Below are positions 6,904 to 11,202 of a stretch of 11,202 nt of DNA, piece after piece; within the stretch, counting starts at the first letter, position 1; each line of letters starts with the position of its first letter. The translations under genes and the position numbers were made by a program. This DNA comes from an uncultured Flavobacteriales bacterium. Lineage in GTDB: Bacteria > Bacteroidota > Bacteroidia > Flavobacteriales_D > Sanyastnellaceae. The notes beneath the pieces are model-generated. The model saw nothing but the letters and a program-made list of their open reading frames with translations. It had not been told where the DNA came from and did no database searches. The DNA lies in assembly GCA_937967465.1 (NCBI GenBank), contig CALBSW010000120.1:1-11202 (forward strand), in the 5' to 3' direction.

Positions 6904-6927
6904 AAAAGGGGCCTCGCGGCCCCTTTT
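6904..6927. terminator. Strong bidirectional rho-independent terminator
   Basis: AAAAGGGGCC (6904-6913) pairs perfectly with GGCCCCTTTT (6918-6927) around a TCGC loop. On the plus strand the stem ends in a T-run followed by CTGTTGG, and on the minus strand by TTTTTGTGTTT. It sits between the convergent HPt-like gene (stop at 6880) and icd (stop at 6953) and can end both transcripts. Confidence 0.9.
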
Positions 6928-6952
6928 CTGTTGGATTTGCTGACGTTGTGCC

Positions 6953-8179
6953 TCAGGCCATGCGGGCCTTCAGTTCGCCGTCGATGGCGTCGAGGAATTC
7001 CTCGGTGGTGAGCCAATGGTCGTCCGTCATCTCCTTCTTGTGGATGAGCAGGGCGAGGTCTTTGGTCATGCGGCCACTTTCCACGACGTCGATGCACACC
7101 TGCTCCAAGGTCTGGGCGAAGTTGCGCAGGGCGTCGTTGCCGTCCAGCTTGCCGCGGAAGTCGAGGCCACGGGTCCAAGCGAAGATGCTCGCAATGGGGT
7201 TGGTGGACGTCTTCTTGCCTTGCTGGTGCTGGCGGTAGTGGCGGGTGACGGTACCGTGGGCGGCCTCGGCCTCCATGGTCTTGCCGTCGGGCGTCACGAG
7301 AGTGGACGTCATCAGACCGAGGGAACCGAAGCCTTGCGCCACGGTGTCGGACTGCACGTCGCCATCGTAGTTCTTGCACGCCCAGACAAAGCCCCCGTTC
7401 CACTTCATGGCCGCAGCGACCATGTCGTCGATCAGGCGGTGCTCGTAGGTGATGCCTGCGGCCTCAAACCGGTCCTTGAACTCGTTGTCGAACACCTCCT
7501 GGAAGATGTCCTTGAAGCGGCCGTCGTAGGCCTTGAGGATGGTGTTCTTCGTGGACATGTACAACGGCCATCCCTTGTCGAGGGCGCGGTTCATGCAGCT
7601 GCGGGCAAAGCCGTAGATGCTCTCGTCCGTGTTGTACATGCTCATGGCGACGCCTCCACCTTCGAAGTTGAAGACCTCCCATTCGGTGGCCTCACCGCCG
7701 TCCTCCGGCGTGAAGGTCATGGTCAGCTTGCCCTTGCCCTGGATCACCGTGTCGGTCGCCTTGTACTGGTCACCGAAGGCGTGACGGCCGATGCAAATCG
7801 GCTGGGTCCAACCCGGCACCAGGCGCGGGACGTTCTTCATGATGATGGGCTCGCGGAACACGGTGCCGCCGATGATGTTGCGGAGCGTCCCGTTGGGGCT
7901 GCGCCACATCTTCTTCAGGCCGAACTCCTCCACGCGCTGCTCATCCGGCGTGATGGTGGCGCACTTGATGCCGACATTGTGCTTCTTGATCGCTTCAGCG
8001 GCGTCGACCGTGATCTGGTCGTCGGTCTCGTCGCGCTTCTCGATGCCGAGGTCGTAGTAGAGCAACTCGATGTCGAGGTACGGCAGAATGAGCCGGTCCT
8101 TGATGAATTGCCAGATGATGCGGGTCATCTCATCGCCGTCGAGCTCGACGACGGGGTTGTGGACCTTGATCTTTTCCAT
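6953..8179 (-). CDS. icd: Isocitrate dehydrogenase, NADP-dependent (eukaryote-like subfamily)
   Basis: A 408-residue enzyme of the TCA cycle that oxidises isocitrate to 2-oxoglutarate and CO2 with NADP+, in the cytoplasm. It belongs to the dimeric subfamily that includes eukaryotic IDH1 rather than the E. coli type, as seen from length and from motifs such as MEKIKVHNPVVELDGDEMTR, MWRSPNGTLRNIIGGTVF and NPIASIFAWTRGL. Isocitrate-binding residues are present: T77, S94, N96, R100, R109, R132 and Y139, with K211 from the partner subunit. Metal-binding Asp residues lie at D251 and in NYDGDVQSD (270-278). The NADP-contacting HGTVTRH is at 308-314. The ATG at 8179 is chosen by homology; the frame runs on to 8233, but the upstream residues are not family-like. 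It is downstream of ndk on the same strand but has its own promoter, with 105 bases between them. Confidence 0.96.
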   Translation of the reverse strand: MEKIKVHNPVVELDGDEMTRIIWQFIKDRLILPYLDIELLYYDLGIEKRDETDDQITVDAAEAIKKHNVGIKCATITPDEQRVEEFGLKKMWRSPNGTLRNIIGGTVFREPIIMKNVPRLVPGWTQPICIGRHAFGDQYKATDTVIQGKGKLTMTFTPEDGGEATEWEVFNFEGGGVAMSMYNTDESIYGFARSCMNRALDKGWPLYMSTKNTILKAYDGRFKDIFQEVFDNEFKDRFEAAGITYEHRLIDDMVAAAMKWNGGFVWACKNYDGDVQSDTVAQGFGSLGLMTSTLVTPDGKTMEAEAAHGTVTRHYRQHQQGKKTSTNPIASIFAWTRGLDFRGKLDGNDALRNFAQTLEQVCIDVVESGRMTKDLALLIHKKEMTDDHWLTTEEFLDAIDGELKARMA

Positions 8180-8214
8180 GGTCAGTAAGGTGTTGGTGCC
8201 CGTAAAGGGGTGCG

Positions 8215-8246
8215 CGAAAGTACGCCTGACCACAGGGCGCGGTCAA
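8215..8246 (-). promoter_or_regulatory. icd promoter (-33 TTG and -7 box)
   Basis: On the minus strand, TTG (8246-8244) is followed after 21 bases by TACTTTCG (8222-8215). This matches the Bacteroidota TTG-N17-23-TAnnTTTG arrangement with one mismatch in the -7 box. Transcription would start near 8209, giving an untranslated leader of about 30 bases before the ATG at 8179. No Shine-Dalgarno sequence is visible. Confidence 0.5.
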
Positions 8247-8263
8247 GTCGTGTCCTTTCTACA

Positions 8264-8278
8264 CGCCCCGTCGGGGCG
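8264..8278. terminator. GC hairpin after ndk
   Basis: CGCCCC (8264-8269) pairs with GGGGCG (8273-8278) over a GTC loop, starting 6 bases past the ndk stop on the minus strand. No T-run follows on either strand, so it is at best a weak or rho-assisted terminator. It lies just upstream of the icd promoter and could limit read-through from ndk. Confidence 0.35.
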
Positions 8279-8284
8279 AGGGAA

Positions 8285-8704
8285 TCAAGCGAGCTCGCGG
8301 GCGCTGAAGTAGAACGCGCCTTCGATGGCGGCATTCTCATCGCTGTCGCTGCCATGGACGGCATTGGCGGCGATGCTCTCCGCGAAGTCCGCACGGATGG
8401 TGCCGGGGGCAGCTTCGGCCGGGTTGGTGGCCCCGATCAGCGTGCGGAAATCGGCCACTGCATTGTCCTTTTCGAGGATGGCGGCCACGATGGGGCCACT
8501 GCTCATGTACTCGGTGAGCTCACCGAAGAAGGGACGCTCGCTGTGCACGGCGTAGAACGCCTGGGCGTCTTCGAGGCTGAGTTGGGTCCACTTCATCGCC
8601 TTGATGGTGAATCCAGCTTCGATGATGCGGTCGATGATCTTTCCAGTGTTGCCGGCGCCGGTGGCGTCGGGCTTGATCATGGTGAACGTGCGGTTGGTGG
8701 CCAT
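8285..8704 (-). CDS. ndk: Nucleoside diphosphate kinase
   Basis: A 139-residue cytoplasmic enzyme that transfers the gamma-phosphate of ATP to nucleoside diphosphates through a phosphohistidine. The start MATNRTFTMIKPDAT is family-typical, and the length is normal for bacterial Ndk. Active-site residues are K11, the HSERPFF region (54-60), R87, T93, R104, N114 and the phospho-accepting H117 in NAVHGSDSDENA. The frame extends upstream to 8923, but those residues are not homologous and pass through the promoter region, so the ATG at 8704 is used. It is divergent from the secreted S51 peptidase gene, with 86 bases between the starts, and is read toward icd. Confidence 0.97.
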   Translation of the reverse strand: MATNRTFTMIKPDATGAGNTGKIIDRIIEAGFTIKAMKWTQLSLEDAQAFYAVHSERPFFGELTEYMSSGPIVAAILEKDNAVADFRTLIGATNPAEAAPGTIRADFAESIAANAVHGSDSDENAAIEGAFYFSARELA

Positions 8705-8739
8705 GTCCTTGAAGGTTGATTGTGTGCGTTTTCGCGGTG

Positions 8740-8747
8740 CAAAAATA
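8740..8747 (-). promoter_or_regulatory. ndk -7 box
   Basis: On the minus strand TATTTTTG is a perfect match to TAnnTTTG. Transcription would start near 8734, giving a leader of about 30 bases. A TTG lies upstream (8764-8762), but with a 14-base spacer, shorter than the usual 17-23, so the -33 element is uncertain. Confidence 0.6.
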
Positions 8748-8778
8748 GCGTACGACAGGGCCAATCCTCGCCGATGGC

Positions 8779-8786
8779 GATTTTTG
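8779..8786 (+). promoter_or_regulatory. -7 box of the secreted S51 peptidase gene
   Basis: GATTTTTG matches TAnnTTTG at five of six fixed positions and ends 4 bases before the ATG at 8791, which implies a leaderless transcript. It points away from the ndk box 31 bases to its left, so the two upstream promoter regions overlap. No TTG is found at the expected -33 distance. Confidence 0.45.
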
Positions 8787-8790
8787 GGGC

Positions 8791-10185
8791 ATGTCCGGCT
8801 GCCCAACCTCTCCCCTCCTCGCCTGTCTCGTGACCACATGGCTGGCCCTGAGCCCCGTCCTGTTGAACGCGCAAGCCATCCAAACATGGCGGCTCGGATC
8901 GGACACGGACACGGAGGCCACACCGCTTGGAGGCATCGTATTGTCAGGCGGTGCCGGGGAAGTCGACCCCGCCATGCAGTGGTTCCTCCAGCGGGCTGGC
9001 GGCGGCGATGTGCTCATTCTCCGGGTGAGCGGATCAGACGGGTATCAGGACTACTTCTACGAGGAGCTCGGAGTCAATGTGGCCAGCGTGGAGACCATCA
9101 AATTCACGGCTCCCTCGGCCGCCTCTGCCGACTATGTCGTCCAGCGCATCGCCGAAGCCGAAGCCGTCTGGCTCGCCGGCGGCGACCAGAGCAACTACGT
9201 GGACTACTGGCAAGGCACCCCCGTCGAGGACGGACTCCACGCACTCGTGGCCCGGGGCGGTGCCATCGGCGGCATCTCGGCGGGCATGGCCGTCCTCGGT
9301 GGCGGCTACTTCGCCGCAGGCAACGGCACGGTCTACAGCGACGAGGCCCTCGAAAATCCTTACGATGAAGACGTGGACGTCCGCCACGGTGATTTCCTCG
9401 AACTGCCCCACCTCTCCAACACGATCACCGACACCCACTTCGACGATCCGGACCGCCGCGGCCGGCTGTTGACCTTCCTCGCCAGGCTCTCAGTGGACCA
9501 TGGCGTGCAACTGCCCCGCGCCATCGCCTGCGAGGAATACACCGCCGTCGGCATCCAACCCGACGGCCTCGCCCGGGTGTGGGGCGAGTGGCCCGACTAC
9601 GGCGACTACGCCTACTTCGTGCGGCCCGGCTGCACGGAACTCATGAGCGGCAGTGGCCCCGTCCCCGACTTGTGCGTCGCTGGCCAACCGCTCGCTTGGG
9701 GCCTCTCCCCCGCTGCTGTCGGAGACGACGACGGACAGGGCGGCCTCATCGCCGCCAAGGTGCCGGGCGGATACAACGGCCCCATCGCCTTCGACTTGAA
9801 CAACTGGCTCCCGGTGGACGACGCCGAATGGGAGCGCTGGACCGCCGACGGAGAAGGCGGGTTCCACGCCGGTCCGTTGCCCCCGACCGAAGCCCCCGAG
9901 GCCATCGCAGGATGCGGACTGGACCTGACCGAGGTGCCCGCCATCGATGTAGAGGTCCCCAGCGCGCCCGCCATCGCGTTGCGCCGCTCCCGCCCCGACC
10001 ATTGGCTCCTCCACAGCGACCACCCGGATGCCATTCAAGGAGAACTCTACACCGCCGATGGGCGCCTCATTGGCCAACCCATGATCGAACCGGGCACCCA
10101 TCCCCTGCCACGGCCTGCTGGCGTCCGCGGCACGTTGCTCCTCCGCGCAGGCACTGACGCCCTGCGACTTCCGTCCCTCCGCTGA
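8791..10185 (+). CDS. Secreted cyanophycinase-like S51 serine peptidase with a T9SS-like tail
   Basis: A 464-residue protein with an N-terminal signal peptide (hydrophobic core about 9-27, NAQA-IQT cleavage likely). The catalytic domain is a class I glutamine-amidotransferase-like fold of peptidase family S51. The nucleophile motif GGISAGMAV contains S163. WLAGGDQSNY (127-136) matches the family's GGDQ loop. DTHFDDPDRRGRLL (214-227) carries the likely catalytic H216, and CEEYTAVGI (247-255) carries the likely acidic partner E249. Cyanophycinases of this family cut the Asp-Arg polymer cyanophycin into beta-Asp-Arg dipeptides. The protein is much longer than cytoplasmic CphB: after about residue 260 there is an extra Gly/Asp/Trp-rich region. 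The final 70 residues (GELYTADGRLIGQP..., GVRGTLLLRAG) look like a degenerate type A T9SS C-terminal domain. The exact substrate is uncertain; a related S51 dipeptidase activity is possible. Confidence 0.85.
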   Translation: MSGCPTSPLLACLVTTWLALSPVLLNAQAIQTWRLGSDTDTEATPLGGIVLSGGAGEVDPAMQWFLQRAGGGDVLILRVSGSDGYQDYFYEELGVNVASVETIKFTAPSAASADYVVQRIAEAEAVWLAGGDQSNYVDYWQGTPVEDGLHALVARGGAIGGISAGMAVLGGGYFAAGNGTVYSDEALENPYDEDVDVRHGDFLELPHLSNTITDTHFDDPDRRGRLLTFLARLSVDHGVQLPRAIACEEYTAVGIQPDGLARVWGEWPDYGDYAYFVRPGCTELMSGSGPVPDLCVAGQPLAWGLSPAAVGDDDGQGGLIAAKVPGGYNGPIAFDLNNWLPVDDAEWERWTADGEGGFHAGPLPPTEAPEAIAGCGLDLTEVPAIDVEVPSAPAIALRRSRPDHWLLHSDHPDAIQGELYTADGRLIGQPMIEPGTHPLPRPAGVRGTLLLRAGTDALRLPSLR

Positions 10186-10189
10186 GCCG

Positions 10190-10197
10190 TATTTTTG
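10190..10197 (+). promoter_or_regulatory. rocD -7 box, perfect consensus
   Basis: TATTTTTG fits TAnnTTTG exactly. It starts 5 bases after the stop of the S51 peptidase gene and ends 5 bases before the rocD ATG. A TTC (10169-10171), inside the preceding coding region, sits near the -33 position. The expected transcription start falls on or next to the ATG, so rocD is probably leaderless and separately transcribed even though only 17 bases separate the genes. Confidence 0.6.
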
Positions 10198-10202
10198 GAG
10201 AC

Positions 10203-11202
10203 ATGACCGGAAACCCGACCCACCGCCCCGCCTCCTCCGCCGAGGCCATGGACATGGAGAACCGCTACGGCGCCCACAACTACCACCCCCTGCCGGTGGT
10301 GCTGGACAAAGCCGATGGCGTCCACTGTTGGGACATCGAGGGCAAACGGTATTACGATTTCCTGAGCGCGTACAGTGCCGTGAACCAAGGACACTGTCAC
10401 CCCCGCATCGTGGGCGCGATGACCGAGCAAGCCGAAAAGCTCACGCTCACCTCCCGCGCCTTTTACAACAGCGTGCTCGGCCCCTACGAGAAGTACGTGA
10501 CCGAATACTTCGGCTACGACAAGGTGCTGCCGATGAACACCGGTGCCGAGGCCGTCGAGACCGCCATCAAGATTGCGCGCAAGTGGGCCTATGATGTCAA
10601 GGGCATTCCCGCAGGCCAGGCCAAAATCCTGACCTGCGAGCACAACTTCCACGGCCGGACGACCACCATCGTCGGCTTCTCCACCGACCCGGATTCCACC
10701 GGTGGATTCGGCCCCTTCACCCCCGGCTTCGAGATCATCCCCTACGACGACCTCGGTGCATTGGAGGAGGCTTTGAAGGACCCCCACGTGGCGGGCTTCC
10801 TCGTCGAGCCCATCCAAGGTGAGGCCGGCGTGTACGTGCCTGGCGACGGCTACATTCAGAAAGCCCACGCCCTCTGCAAAGCGGCCAACGTCCTGTTCAT
10901 GGCCGACGAGGTCCAGACCGGCATTGCCCGCACCGGCGCCCTCCTCGCCACCTGCGGCACCTGCACGTGTCAGGGACACTGCGAGCGCCAAAGCGAATAC
11001 GTCAAGGCCGACCTGCTCATCCTCGGCAAGGCCATTTCCGGCGGCGTCTACCCGGTCAGCGCCGTCCTCGCCGACGACGACGTCATGGGCGTCATCCACC
11101 CCGGCCAGCACGGCTCCACCTTCGGCGGAAACCCCGTCGGCTGCGCGGTGGCCATGGCGGCCCTCGACGTGGTGAGGGACGAACAGCTCGCCCAAAAGGC
11201 CC
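10203..11202 (+). CDS. rocD: Ornithine aminotransferase (3' partial)
   Basis: The first 333 residues are in the window; the usual length is about 400-415, so the C-terminus lies beyond the right edge. It is a class III PLP-dependent aminotransferase converting ornithine plus 2-oxoglutarate to glutamate-5-semialdehyde plus glutamate, in arginine/ornithine catabolism. Family motifs are ENRYGAHNYHPLPVVL near the N-terminus, MNTGAEAVETAIKIARKW (111-128), NFHGRT (148-153), FLVEPIQGEAGV (199-210) and ADEVQTGIARTG (234-245), with PLP-contacting D235. LILGKAISGG carries the Schiff-base K276, and HGSTFGGNP is at 303-310. ENRYGAHNY and the strong resemblance to RocD favour ornithine over acetylornithine or GABA as substrate. 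Between residues 249 and 267 is a short insertion with four cysteines (C251, C254, C256, C260). The ATG at 10203 follows a perfect -7 box. Confidence 0.95.
   Translation, partial: MTGNPTHRPASSAEAMDMENRYGAHNYHPLPVVLDKADGVHCWDIEGKRYYDFLSAYSAVNQGHCHPRIVGAMTEQAEKLTLTSRAFYNSVLGPYEKYVTEYFGYDKVLPMNTGAEAVETAIKIARKWAYDVKGIPAGQAKILTCEHNFHGRTTTIVGFSTDPDSTGGFGPFTPGFEIIPYDDLGALEEALKDPHVAGFLVEPIQGEAGVYVPGDGYIQKAHALCKAANVLFMADEVQTGIARTGALLATCGTCTCQGHCERQSEYVKADLLILGKAISGGVYPVSAVLADDDVMGVIHPGQHGSTFGGNPVGCAVAMAALDVVRDEQLAQKA

Noticed and set aside
7016..8188. Long plus-strand frame (390 residues) opposite icd
   Set aside because: Shadow of icd, whose active-site residues are complete. The antisense translation (Val/Asp/His/Leu-rich) has no recognisable fold.
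8791..8826. Possible lipobox (LLAC, ending at Cys12) in the S51 peptidase leader
   Set aside because: The cysteine lies before, not after, most of the hydrophobic core, and there is no preceding basic region. An ordinary signal peptide with cleavage after NAQA fits better.
10047..11195. Long minus-strand frame (382 residues) opposite rocD
   Set aside because: Antisense shadow of the ornithine aminotransferase. It is Gly/Val/His-rich without domain signs.

Overview
The window looks like a GC-rich member of the Bacteroidota, probably a marine or freshwater Flavobacteriales-type lineage. Four things point there: a FISUMP-domain protein with cysteine-rich 'CTDPxACNYN' repeats, repeated TAnnTTTG-type -7 promoter boxes, no Shine-Dalgarno use at the convincing starts, and a secreted enzyme whose tail resembles a type IX secretion signal. 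No mobile element, CRISPR array, tRNA or rRNA was seen.

Layout from left to right. (1) The 3' part of a secreted cysteine-rich FISUMP protein (+, open at the left edge). (2) A sterol desaturase/fatty acid hydroxylase family membrane di-iron oxygenase (+). (3) A 69-residue two-helix membrane protein (-), convergent with the oxygenase and divergent from the next operon. (4) A tightly coupled four-gene operon (+, 2397-6880): an outer-membrane porin-like barrel, a small PstS-like periplasmic binding protein, a large hybrid sensor histidine kinase (PAS-PAS-HisKA-HATPase-REC), and an HPt-like protein whose expected phospho-accepting histidine is asparagine. A strong two-way terminator closes it. 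(5) NADP-type isocitrate dehydrogenase (icd, -) and nucleoside diphosphate kinase (ndk, -), each with its own promoter. (6) A secreted cyanophycinase-like S51 serine peptidase (+), divergent from ndk. (7) Ornithine aminotransferase (rocD, +), open at the right edge, with an unusual four-cysteine insertion.

How the genes may work together. The operon in (4) joins outer-membrane entry, periplasmic ligand capture and transmembrane signalling. By family resemblance the ligand could be phosphate or a similar oxyanion, but the sequence does not prove this. No DNA-binding response regulator lies in the window, so the output is unknown. The S51 peptidase and ornithine aminotransferase could form a short nitrogen-scavenging path: external Asp/Arg polymer or peptide, then arginine, ornithine and glutamate semialdehyde. 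This is inferred from adjacency and family chemistry only.

Several starts (1137, 2397, 8791, 10203) sit 4-5 bases after a -7-like box, which suggests leaderless transcripts. The points most worth a second look are the histidine-less HPt gene in the coupled operon, the secreted S51 peptidase next to rocD, the tandem dyads at 2269-2305 and the cysteine cluster in RocD.
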